DNA of 8,409 bases from assembly GCA_943913205.1 (NCBI GenBank), contig CALTWN010000038.1, positions 1 to 8,409 on the forward strand. The letters are read 5' to 3'. Position 1 is the stretch's first letter; each line of letters begins with the position of its first letter. Positions 1 to 5,333 of the stretch are shown here, in pieces. Source of the stretch: an uncultured Bartonella sp. GTDB lineage: Bacteria; Pseudomonadota; Alphaproteobacteria; Rhizobiales; Rhizobiaceae. A model generated the notes under the pieces. That model made no database searches. It saw only the letters and a program-made list of their open reading frames with translations, and was not told where the DNA came from. Both the position numbers and the translations under genes were made by a program.

Positions 1-893
1 ATTTTAAAACTGTATATCTTATTATTAAGGCGAATAGATTTGATTTCTACGCTTAGATCCCCTTTATTTGGCAATTCAAAAAGAGTAATAGTATTATTTG
101 GTTTAATATTAAAGTTTCGGCTGTAGGATTTTTCAACTTTCAAAGAAACATGAAGGGATTCATGTGCTAATTCTTTTATATCAGCAACATTAAATTTTAA
201 CACACTATAGTGTTTTACTTCTGCATATGATAGATGAAGCTCAGAGATTTTATCATCCTTTACTTGAATAGTTTTAGGAGAACAAATCACTTCACTATAT
301 ACTGTTTTGTCAGAGTTACTAACACCTTTACAAGATACTACATAGTCGTGGGCGAATATATCTTTTTTAATGCTAGAGCCGGGCTTGACATCGAATGAAT
401 AAGTTGTTTCTTTATCTATAGAAAAACTCAATGGTATTGTTACTTCTGCTAAAGCCGGAACTGGCGCGCTATCAGCAGTTATTTTAACAGTGCCGCCAAT
501 ATGCGGAAGATGATCATGCTCAATTTTAGTTTCTTTTATATAATCGTCTATATTCCTCAAATCAGGCTTTCCTGCAGGTGAATTCAGAGCTATAGTTATA
601 ACCGTATTATTGTCGATTGTAAAAGAGGTAAAATCTTCGGCGCTAATACGAAAAGTAACTTCATAATGATCTTCATATATTTTTTTGCTGTCAACTATAT
701 ATACAACATATTTTTTATCCCATTGAGCGAATTGTATATTAGTAGAGTTTAGCGGTACAGGAGAAAGAAAGCTAACATATAGATATTTAGTAGCTACAAT
801 GTTACTGCCATCAGATACCTTCATATGACTAATTTTTACAGGGGTATAGTATTGCCCCGGAGAAACTGCCTCGATATCGAATTTTATATTCAT
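1..893 (-). CDS. Unrecognised beta-rich multi-domain protein, C-terminus cut by window edge
   Basis: The frame is open from an ATG at 893 to the left edge (297 codons, no stop), so the true C-terminus lies outside the window. An AAGGAA ribosome site at 899-904, five bases before the ATG, supports this start. There is no hydrophobic signal peptide or membrane segment. The protein alternates hydrophobic and polar residues and looks like tandem Ig-like or other beta-sandwich modules. A strand pattern recurs: HYEVTFRISAEDF at about 76-88 and HYSVLKFNVADI at about 228-239. A DSAPVP motif at 141-146 is matched by DSEPVP in the protein at 2259-3017. The last visible part (about 266-296, NNTITLFELP then SIRLNNKIYSF) resembles the Asn/Leu-Pro-rich Ig or transthyretin-like modules that precede catalytic domains in some secreted glycosidases; this is only a resemblance. 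The family is not recognised and no function is assigned. That the frame is coding is very likely; what it does is unknown. Confidence 0.85.
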   Translation of the reverse strand, partial: MNIKFDIEAVSPGQYYTPVKISHMKVSDGSNIVATKYLYVSFLSPVPLNSTNIQFAQWDKKYVVYIVDSKKIYEDHYEVTFRISAEDFTSFTIDNNTVITIALNSPAGKPDLRNIDDYIKETKIEHDHLPHIGGTVKITADSAPVPALAEVTIPLSFSIDKETTYSFDVKPGSSIKKDIFAHDYVVSCKGVSNSDKTVYSEVICSPKTIQVKDDKISELHLSYAEVKHYSVLKFNVADIKELAHESLHVSLKVEKSYSRNFNIKPNNTITLFELPNKGDLSVEIKSIRLNNKIYSFK

Positions 894-921
894 GTTTATT
901 CCTTATATATTTATTGATAAT

Positions 922-954
922 CATAGATTTTATTGCTTAAAATAAACATCTATG
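922..954 (-). promoter_or_regulatory. Bulged inverted repeat upstream of the 1-893 gene
   Basis: CATAGAT (922-928) pairs with ATCTATG (948-954). Six further pairs, TTTATT (929-934) with AATAAA (941-946), follow after a single bulged C at 947, leaving a six-base loop. It lies about 30 bases before the start codon at 893 and is not followed by a T-run on either strand, so it is not a terminator. It could be a leader hairpin or a protein-binding operator. The base pairing is seen; the role is inferred. Confidence 0.4.
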
Positions 955-976
955 GTTTAACGTTAAAATATTTTAA

Positions 977-1039
977 GAAAAAAGGCTGTATAAAATTGAT
1001 GATGTATTGATGCACAACCTCAAGTTGAAGGTCACAGCC
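977..1039 (-). terminator. Terminator-like hairpin ahead of the 1-893 gene (attenuator or small-RNA end)
   Basis: On the minus strand GGCTGT (1039-1034) pairs with ACAGCC (989-984) and is followed at once by TTTTTT (983-978) and CTT. The 44-base interior can form a smaller ACCT/AGGT or CAAC/GTTG hairpin. The nucleosidase gene already has its own terminator at 1183-1250, and this hairpin lies within the leader of the gene starting at 893. It may therefore be a conditional attenuator or the end of a short RNA. The stem is only six base pairs with a large interior, so confidence is modest. Confidence 0.4.
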
Positions 1040-1182
1040 CTAGTAACATCGGTATATTACTCTATGAGATTTTAAAAAAAATATTCAATTATTAATAAAT
1101 AATTAATGACATTTTATACATAAAATTTTTTATAATACGAATCCATGTAACTGATTATGCCATACTCATTATGAAATCGATC

Positions 1183-1250
1183 AAAAATCCACTGCCTGAT
1201 ATTTTAAACTATTACATTTCTGATAAATAGCTTAAAGGCAGTGGATTTTT
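1183..1250 (-). terminator. Rho-independent-type terminator of the nucleosidase gene
   Basis: A perfect 15-bp inverted repeat, AAAAATCCACTGCCT (1183-1197) against AGGCAGTGGATTTTT (1236-1250), begins six bases past the stop codon of the gene at 1257-2042. The 38-base interior can form a second stem, TAAACTATT with AATAGCTTA, with one mismatched position. On the minus strand the right arm ends in TTTTT. The arms end in A/T runs, so it could stop transcription in either direction, but no plus-strand gene runs into it. Confidence 0.7.
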
Positions 1251-1256
1251 AAATTT

Positions 1257-2042
1257 TTAGCTGTTCATAATAGCTAAAAGTATTTGTCCAACTTTATCTT
1301 TGAATTTAAGAATTTCGCTGTCAAAGCTATTATTGTTTAAATCATCATCAGCCACGTTTGTAATTTTTTTGATAAATAAATAATCATAACCAGCTCTATG
1401 GCATATAGCTGCAATTGAGGCGGCTTCCATTTCAGTGGCTTTAGCATCAGGATAGTGTTTCGATAGCTCTTTATAATATTGCGCACGTCTTAAGAACTGA
1501 TCGCTGCTTATTACTATGCCGCTACGTATAGTAATATCCTTACTAATTTTATTTTTTATGTCAAATTCTTTTATTAAATCGTTTTTAGATTTAATAATTA
1601 TTGGTAAATCTGGTAAACGATATAATTCATAATTTATAGCACCAAGATTAACGTCATGAAATAGAGCAGATTGAGATAATATGATATCTCCTACTTTACA
1701 ATTTAAACCGCCAGCAGAACTTATGTTAATTAAAACATCTGGCGAATATTTTTCTAAAACAAGAGCTGCAGCACCTGCACTTAAGCTTTTACCCACGCCC
1801 ATTATTACCGCGACACATTTATGATTTTTATAATTAAAATTTGCTATTTTATAGCCTTTATAATCATGCCATGTTATTGGAATGTTTAATGCTTCTAAAG
1901 CCCTTGATTCTTCTTTCATGGCAAACATAAATGCAAATTTCATATGAGATGTATCTTTTTTAGGTTCAGCATTGGCACCAACACATCCTATAAAAATACT
2001 TAAAATTGCAAATACAAATACCCCCTTAAAAAATTTCAACAT
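1257..2042 (-). CDS. Exported MTA/SAH-nucleosidase-like protein (PNP/UDP phosphorylase fold)
   Basis: This 261-residue protein matches 5'-methylthioadenosine/S-adenosylhomocysteine nucleosidase along its length: AMKEE (41-45, with E45 at the E. coli E12 position), MGVGKS (81-86), SSAGGL (108-113), VGDI (117-120), FHD (128-130), YPDAKATEMEAASIA (197-211, with M205 and E206 in the ribose-binding place) and ITNVADD (227-233). In active family members the last motif is normally S-D-V-A-D, whose first Asp protonates adenine N7. Here that residue is Asn (N229, codon AAC at 1356-1358). The first 25 residues are an export signal: K3/K6, a hydrophobic core at about 7-19, then FIGC (17-20), a near-lipobox, followed by ANA-E (23-26), which also fits signal peptidase I. 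The family is normally cytoplasmic. An AAAGGAGT ribosome site at 2052-2059 supports the start. Fold is near certain; activity and substrate are uncertain, so no gene symbol is given. Confidence 0.9.
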   Translation of the reverse strand: MLKFFKGVFVFAILSIFIGCVGANAEPKKDTSHMKFAFMFAMKEESRALEALNIPITWHDYKGYKIANFNYKNHKCVAVIMGVGKSLSAGAAALVLEKYSPDVLINISSAGGLNCKVGDIILSQSALFHDVNLGAINYELYRLPDLPIIIKSKNDLIKEFDIKNKISKDITIRSGIVISSDQFLRRAQYYKELSKHYPDAKATEMEAASIAAICHRAGYDYLFIKKITNVADDDLNNNSFDSEILKFKDKVGQILLAIMNS

Positions 2043-2051
2043 TGTACATAG

Positions 2052-2059
2052 ACTCCTTT
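2052..2059 (-). promoter_or_regulatory. Ribosome binding site of the nucleosidase-like gene
   Basis: AAAGGAGT on the minus strand lies nine bases before the ATG at 2042. It confirms that translation starts ahead of the signal peptide and not at an internal Met such as M34 at the start of the mature domain. Confidence 0.7.
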
Positions 2060-2102
2060 AATATATTATTTTTTATTGTAAAAGAAGGGTGGTTTCCCTC
2101 TT

Positions 2103-2132
2103 TGTATAGAAGGTAACATTTTTTATGAGCAA
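2103..2132 (-). promoter_or_regulatory. Possible sigma-70-type promoter of the nucleosidase-like gene
   Basis: On the minus strand TTGCTC (2132-2127) and TATACA (2108-2103) are separated by 18 bases, about 60 bases before the start codon at 2042. Both boxes are imperfect and the region is AT-rich, so this is only a candidate. It lies downstream of the terminator of the 2259-3017 gene, which fits independent transcription. Confidence 0.3.
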
Positions 2133-2180
2133 TAAAAAGTCATTTTGGTACATTATAACTATTTTTTTGAATTTTGAATG

Positions 2181-2222
2181 CCTAAAATAAACAACCCGGC
2201 TACTGCAATAATAGCCGGGTTG
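2181..2222 (-). terminator. Rho-independent terminator of the 2259-3017 gene
   Basis: A perfect 11-bp stem, CAACCCGGCTA (2192-2202) with TAGCCGGGTTG (2212-2222), closes a nine-base loop. On the minus strand it is followed by TTTATTTT (2191-2184). It begins about 36 bases after the stop codon at 2259 and is a GC-rich stem in very AT-rich surroundings, the classic form. Confidence 0.85.
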
Positions 2223-2258
2223 AAATAAATAATTAGACTTAAATATTTATAATATAAG

Positions 2259-3017
2259 TTAGGCTTTTTCAGGCTGAATTTTTTTATTTATTTCGGGGTA
2301 ATTTAACATATAATTGCAAAGAGATGGATCTGGAAGATCATCCTTACTTATTAAACTCACGTAATTCAAACTATTAGTTGTATATTCTTTTTCATCTTTA
2401 TCAATAAGAAAAAGATTGCAAGCTATCACATTATTTTCAACAAAAAATTTATGAACGTTTAAATCCTTTACTGGTATCTCAAACGTAGCTGTTTTTTTGT
2501 CTTTGCTAATGTCAATAGTTTCAGGACAGATTCTTTTAAAATGTGGTCCTTCGTACACATATAATACATATGTATAATCATCGCATAAAACAGATTTATC
2601 CTCCATACCGACTGTAAATCTTGCATTATCCTCTATGGTATGGTAAAAATAATCAACTCTCAAATAATAGTTTGGTACAGGCTCACTATCTAAAACTCGT
2701 AATACTACATTCATTTCCTCAGGGATTTTAAGTAATGAACCCTGTAAATGTATTGTATATATTCCTGGTTTAACGCTTTCTTCAATATATATATTAGCCA
2801 ACAGAAGATTATGTACTTCTTCAGCCCTACCAAAAGTCACTGTAGCAGGAAAATTTACTATTTCCCCATTTTGTTTAAAAACTAAATAGGTTGTGCCTAT
2901 GTCACCTATATTAATAGGACCATTTTTAGATTGAAAATTAAATGAACATTCTATTGCGATAGGGAATTTTGCCGGACTCTTACAATTTATAACTTGCTTA
3001 TTTTGAAAACTGTGCAT
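2259..3017 (-). CDS. Unrecognised beta-rich protein, probable two Ig-like domains
   Basis: This 252-residue protein has no signal peptide and no membrane segment. It appears to hold two beta-sandwich-like modules: about 10-110 (with KPGIYTIHLQG at 83-93, typical of an Ig-like edge strand) and about 115-222. The second begins after DSEPVP (110-115) and contains YTYVLYVY (148-155), TATFEIPVKDL (176-186) and FFVENNVIACNLFL (191-204). These line up by eye with KYVVYIV, YEVTFRISAEDF and FTIDNNTVITIAL in the protein at 1-893, and DSEPVP matches DSAPVP there. The two are probably paralogous or share a module. The C-terminus is charged and short of repeats. It has a strong GGAGGT ribosome site and its own terminator, so it is a real, well-expressed single-gene unit. 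Family and function are not recognised; a structural or surface-associated role is only a guess. Confidence 0.88.
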   Translation of the reverse strand: MHSFQNKQVINCKSPAKFPIAIECSFNFQSKNGPINIGDIGTTYLVFKQNGEIVNFPATVTFGRAEEVHNLLLANIYIEESVKPGIYTIHLQGSLLKIPEEMNVVLRVLDSEPVPNYYLRVDYFYHTIEDNARFTVGMEDKSVLCDDYTYVLYVYEGPHFKRICPETIDISKDKKTATFEIPVKDLNVHKFFVENNVIACNLFLIDKDEKEYTTNSLNYVSLISKDDLPDPSLCNYMLNYPEINKKIQPEKA

Positions 3018-3025
3018 CAGTTTTT

Positions 3026-3031
3026 ACCTCC
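3026..3031 (-). promoter_or_regulatory. Strong ribosome binding site of the 2259-3017 gene
   Basis: GGAGGT on the minus strand lies eight bases before the ATG at 3017. It is the best Shine-Dalgarno match in the window and fixes the start of this otherwise unrecognised gene. Confidence 0.8.
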
Positions 3032-3047
3032 ATTTAGTGAATATTAA

Positions 3048-3061
3048 ATACCTTTTGGTAT
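3048..3061. repeat. Short inverted repeat ATACC-TTTT-GGTAT
   Basis: Five-base arms surround TTTT, about 17 bases upstream of the ribosome site of the 2259-3017 gene. The position would suit an operator or a leader hairpin, but the repeat is short and may be chance. Confidence 0.25.
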
Positions 3062-3145
3062 ATATAAATTGTGCATTTTTAAAAAAAATAATCAATATTC
3101 TCGTTAGGCTATTGACTTTTAAACATTAATATGCATGGAATCAAC

Positions 3146-3176
3146 AGGTAATATTTTTATGCTAAAAATATTACCT
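3146..3176. repeat. Perfect 14-bp hairpin with a three-base loop
   Basis: AGGTAATATTTTTA (3146-3159) is the exact reverse complement of TAAAAATATTACCT (3163-3176), with TGC between. On the minus strand the right arm is followed by GTTGATT, and on the plus strand by AAAAATG, so there is no clear T-run in either direction and it is not a standard terminator. It lies about 130 bases upstream of the 2259-3017 gene. Confidence 0.6.
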
Positions 3177-3252
3177 AAAAATGTGGTAAACCGCGTACGG
3201 CAGTGAGTTTAACCTAATAGCACCAATATATTAAAAAATTTAGGATAGAAAG

Positions 3253-3305
3253 TTGCTATATACTGGAGTGCCTTGAGGTTTTTATTTTAATAGCAAGATT
3301 TTTTT
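3253..3305 (+). terminator. Terminator-like hairpin with no assigned gene
   Basis: TTGCTAT (3253-3259) pairs with ATAGCAA (3290-3296), and seven T residues follow at 3299-3305 after GA. The 30-base loop is large and the stem has little GC. If real, it would end a plus-strand transcript from the non-coding stretch to its left, where no protein gene is visible, and so would mark a small RNA. Confidence 0.3.
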
Positions 3306-3785
3306 GGGTAAAGTCATAAAGTGACTGTTGATCTTTTTTGACTTTTTTATGGATTTTAAGCAATTAAAACATGTGTAATGCTCGTAAATAACTTTTTGGA
3401 GTTTTAGAGTATGGCAACATATTAGCAAATTATGGAGAAGCGTTTAGTATTCTGACCATGCGAAAATACATAAAATAGACATAGAATGACAGGTTCTGAT
3501 GCAAAAAAAACAAACAAAGATTTTTCAAAAAGTGTGATCTTTTCTAAGAAATGTGTAAAAACTGATATGAAAAATCATTTTATATTATATATATCGCTTC
3601 CTAATGCTATAGAAAAGTTGAACGCGGTGTAACCAATTGAGATTTGTGATTAATTTATATAAATTAAGGATACACAAAGCTACATAGGGATTTGTGATAA
3701 GTATTGTTAAAGCAAGAATACATAATTAGTACAAAAAGCTAAAGTCTTTATAAAAATAAATGTTAGACCCAAAGGAATCAGCACA

Positions 3786-3804
3786 ATGTTTCATTATGAA
3801 ACAT
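3786..3804. promoter_or_regulatory. Perfect 19-base palindrome, possible operator
   Basis: ATGTTTCAT and ATGAAACAT form exact nine-base arms around a central T. The one-base centre means it cannot fold as a neat RNA hairpin at full length, so it resembles a binding site for a dimeric regulator. It lies just beyond the tRNA-Thr terminator, away from any start codon in the window, which leaves its target unclear. Confidence 0.35.
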
Positions 3805-3807
3805 AAA

Positions 3808-3847
3808 TAAAAAAGGCAAAACGCTGCAGTCGCTTAAATATAGCGTT
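3808..3847 (-). terminator. Probable terminator after tRNA-Thr
   Basis: On the minus strand AACGCT (3847-3842) pairs with AGCGTT (3825-3820); an alternative inner CGCT/AGCG stem is also possible. A TTTTTT run follows at 3814-3809, four bases (TGCC) after a short TT. It starts about 12 bases past the CCA end of the tRNA. Confidence 0.55.
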
Positions 3848-3858
3848 AAAAATAGATC

Positions 3859-3934
3859 TGGTGCCCCCAGAGAGACTCGAACTCCCGACCCTCTGATTAC
3901 AAATCAGATGCTCTACCAACTGAGCTATAAGGGC
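3859..3934 (-). tRNA. tRNA-Thr, anticodon UGU
   Basis: The 76-base minus-strand gene folds as a full cloverleaf. The acceptor GCCCTTA pairs with TGGGGGC through two G-U pairs, the D arm contains AGCTCAGTTGGTAGAGC, the anticodon stem CTGAT/ATCAG closes the loop TTTGTAA with anticodon TGT, and the T arm contains GTTCGAGTC. The discriminator is A and CCA is encoded. Anticodon UGU reads ACA and, with wobble, other ACN threonine codons. A terminator-like hairpin follows it and it is divergent from the membrane-protein gene at 4066. Confidence 0.96.
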
Positions 3935-3951
3935 AACATTAACTCATATAA

Positions 3952-3980
3952 ATTATATTATAATAAAAATCAAGAAAAAA
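3952..3980 (-). promoter_or_regulatory. Likely promoter of tRNA-Thr
   Basis: Two overlapping perfect TATAAT boxes are read on the minus strand at 3962-3957 and 3957-3952, placing initiation about ten bases before the tRNA 5' end at 3934. The only -35 candidate for the second box is a poor TTTTTT at 3980-3975 with 17-base spacing. The -10 match is good but the whole spacer is AT-rich. Confidence 0.4.
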
Positions 3981-4053
3981 ATATGTATGTTATTGGCTTC
4001 TAATGGAACAATTAGCCTGGAAAACTGTTTTCTACATAACGTTCTACTATATA

Positions 4054-4060
4054 AAGGAAG
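4054..4060 (+). promoter_or_regulatory. Ribosome binding site fixing the start at 4066
   Basis: AAGGAAG lies five bases before the ATG at 4066. The upstream in-frame ATG at 4003 has no comparable site and would add 21 residues of unrelated character in front of MSKYDS, so 4066 is the better start. Confidence 0.7.
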
Positions 4061-4065
4061 CAAAG

Positions 4066-5277
4066 ATGAGTAAATATGATAGTGTTTATAATTTGCCAAA
4101 AGATGGTTATTATAACAGTCAGCATTCTCCAAAACACGCTATGGTGTCTTGGGGGTCTATAGTGGCTGGTATTGTAACTAGCTTTATGGTCGCTATGGTT
4201 TTAACTATGTTATTAATGGGATTAGGGTTAAGTAGCTTTGACATGCAATCTGACAATCCTGGCAGCACAGCAGGTTTATCTTTAGGTATTGGTTCATTAG
4301 TTATAATGATAATTAGTTTGTTTGCCGGCAGTTACATGGCTGGTAGATTAAGCGGACGCTCAGGTGCAACTCACGGATTTTTAAATTGGGCCTGTTTAAG
4401 CTTGTTGGCTTTTGCGCTTTCAGCAATGGCTATAAGCTCAGTTGTTAGATTATCTTCATCTTTAGTTGGATCGGCTTTTAATATGGGAGCTGCTGGGGTA
4501 GTGCAAAATCAAGATAGTATAAAAAGTATGTATAATGAGGTAAAACAAAATGGTGTTGGTGATAATGTAAAACAAGCACTTACAAACTCTGCATTAAGTG
4601 ATGATTTTTTAAAGCAACATAAAGATGAGATACAAAGCAAATTAGATGGAAAAACATATGCAAACTCTATCTTAGATAGTTATAGAGACGATCTGAATAG
4701 TGCTAGTAATATTATTTCTGAAGCAGCGCAAGATTTTAAAAATAATCCAAATAACGCGCAGTCTATTGCTGACAAATTAAAATCTGATCTTGAAGGTGTT
4801 GCTGGACATTTAGCTTCACCTGTTGAAGGGACAAATATATATAACAAGCTTTTGGCAGACAATGTTGCGGCCGATAAAGCAAAATCAATATCAGAAGAAG
4901 CCGTTAATCAAATTAATATAGCTCGAGTTGAAACTAGAAATAAAATAATGGATACTAGATCTGTGATTGCAAAAACACAAGACAATTTAAATAATTTGCC
5001 ACAAATGGCGAATGACATGCTCGGTGATACGACGAATAAAGTTGGCCACGGTGCGTGGTGGGCCTTTTTAAGCTCTATTATTGGCGCAGCTATCTCCGCT
5101 TTTGCAGGCTCGCTTGGTGCCAAAGGTATGAATAAAAAACATGAGGACCATTATGAGCTGTACCCCATGCATTCTAACCGCCCATACAAAGAAAATGAGC
5201 GGAATTTAGGCAGCAAAGATTTTGTAAGTGATGTAAAACAAAGAAGTAGAGAATGGGCGGATAACAATAAGTTATAA
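4066..5277 (+). CDS. Four-helix inner-membrane protein, alphaproteobacterial PhnA-like/hypothetical membrane family
   Basis: Read from 4066 the protein has 403 residues: a short polar N-terminus, three hydrophobic segments (about 28-52, 70-95 and 103-128), a polar Ala/Asn/Asp/Lys-rich helical stretch of about 180 residues (148-325), a fourth hydrophobic segment (about 329-354) and a charged C-terminal tail. VSWGSIVAG (27-35), FAGSYMAGRLSG (86-97), THGFLNWA (102-109) and WWAFLSSIIGA (331-341) match, from memory, a family of alphaproteobacterial membrane proteins often labelled PhnA-like or hypothetical. That label does not imply a phosphonate role. Regular amphipathic spacing in the middle suggests coiled coil, and an even helix count places both ends on the same side, probably the cytoplasm. 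Function is unknown. It stands alone, divergent from tRNA-Thr and convergent with the metG operon. Confidence 0.88.
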   Translation: MSKYDSVYNLPKDGYYNSQHSPKHAMVSWGSIVAGIVTSFMVAMVLTMLLMGLGLSSFDMQSDNPGSTAGLSLGIGSLVIMIISLFAGSYMAGRLSGRSGATHGFLNWACLSLLAFALSAMAISSVVRLSSSLVGSAFNMGAAGVVQNQDSIKSMYNEVKQNGVGDNVKQALTNSALSDDFLKQHKDEIQSKLDGKTYANSILDSYRDDLNSASNIISEAAQDFKNNPNNAQSIADKLKSDLEGVAGHLASPVEGTNIYNKLLADNVAADKAKSISEEAVNQINIARVETRNKIMDTRSVIAKTQDNLNNLPQMANDMLGDTTNKVGHGAWWAFLSSIIGAAISAFAGSLGAKGMNKKHEDHYELYPMHSNRPYKENERNLGSKDFVSDVKQRSREWADNNKL

Positions 5278-5303
5278 TTTACATGCCAACACATATATTT
5301 AAG

Positions 5304-5333
5304 AAAAAACCAGGCAACATTGTCTGGTTTTTT
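5304..5333. terminator. Bidirectional terminator between convergent genes
   Basis: AAAAAACCAG (5304-5313) pairs with CTGGTTTTTT (5324-5333), and the stem can extend inward through G-U, C-G and A-T pairs to a four-base loop. A T-run follows on both strands. It ends the plus-strand membrane-protein gene (stop at 5277) and the minus-strand operon. The TAA of the minus-strand hydrolase (5335-5333) touches the hairpin arm. Confidence 0.85.

Larger units (their letters stand above)
894..1256. other. 363-base intergenic spacer with hairpins and no gene
   Basis: No credible reading frame lies here. From right to left in the minus direction it holds the nucleosidase terminator (1183-1250), a second terminator-like hairpin (977-1039), a perfect TTTAACGTTAAA palindrome (956-967), a bulged 13-bp inverted repeat (922-954) and the ribosome site for the gene starting at 893. 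A short AT-only inverted repeat, ATTTTAT-AC-ATAAAAT, is at 1111-1126. The density of structure just upstream of the 893 start suggests leader or operator control, which is inference. Confidence 0.6.
3018..3858. other. 841-base region without a convincing gene, rich in inverted repeats
   Basis: All frames are broken by frequent stops; the longest plausible plus-strand frame is 48 codons (3486-3632) with no ribosome site. Structures seen are ATACC-TTTT-GGTAT (3048-3061), a 14-bp hairpin (3146-3176), a GC-richer imperfect repeat (3185-3214), a plus-strand terminator-like hairpin (3253-3305), a weak AAAGTCA/TGACTTT pair near 3311-3350, a repeated GATTTGTGAT (3641-3650 and 3689-3698), an 18-base AT-only palindrome (3650-3667), a 19-base palindrome (3786-3804) and the tRNA terminator (3808-3847). 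It could contain a small RNA or decayed genes; no remnant was recognised. Confidence 0.6.

Noticed and set aside
3393..3476. A short plus-strand frame reading LEYGNILANYGEAF within the gene-free region
   Set aside because: It looks somewhat protein-like but has no start codon with a ribosome site and no recognisable match; too short to call a pseudogene.
3486..3632. A 48-codon plus-strand frame (begins MTGSDAKK, ends IEKLNAV)
   Set aside because: No Shine-Dalgarno site, no recognised family, preceded closely by stops, and Lys/Asn-rich as random AT-rich sequence would be. A gene remnant cannot be excluded.
3018..3858. A possible replication origin in the repeat-rich gap
   Set aside because: No cluster of DnaA boxes was seen, and the palindromes are mostly AT-only; nothing specific supports an origin.
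4003..4065. An upstream start for the membrane protein at ATG 4003
   Set aside because: No ribosome site precedes it, and a clear AAGGAAG site serves the ATG at 4066.
4680..5123. Two minus-strand open frames (4680-4862 and 4908-5123) inside the membrane-protein gene
   Set aside because: They lie antisense to a gene with clear family motifs, lack ribosome sites and have no recognisable product.
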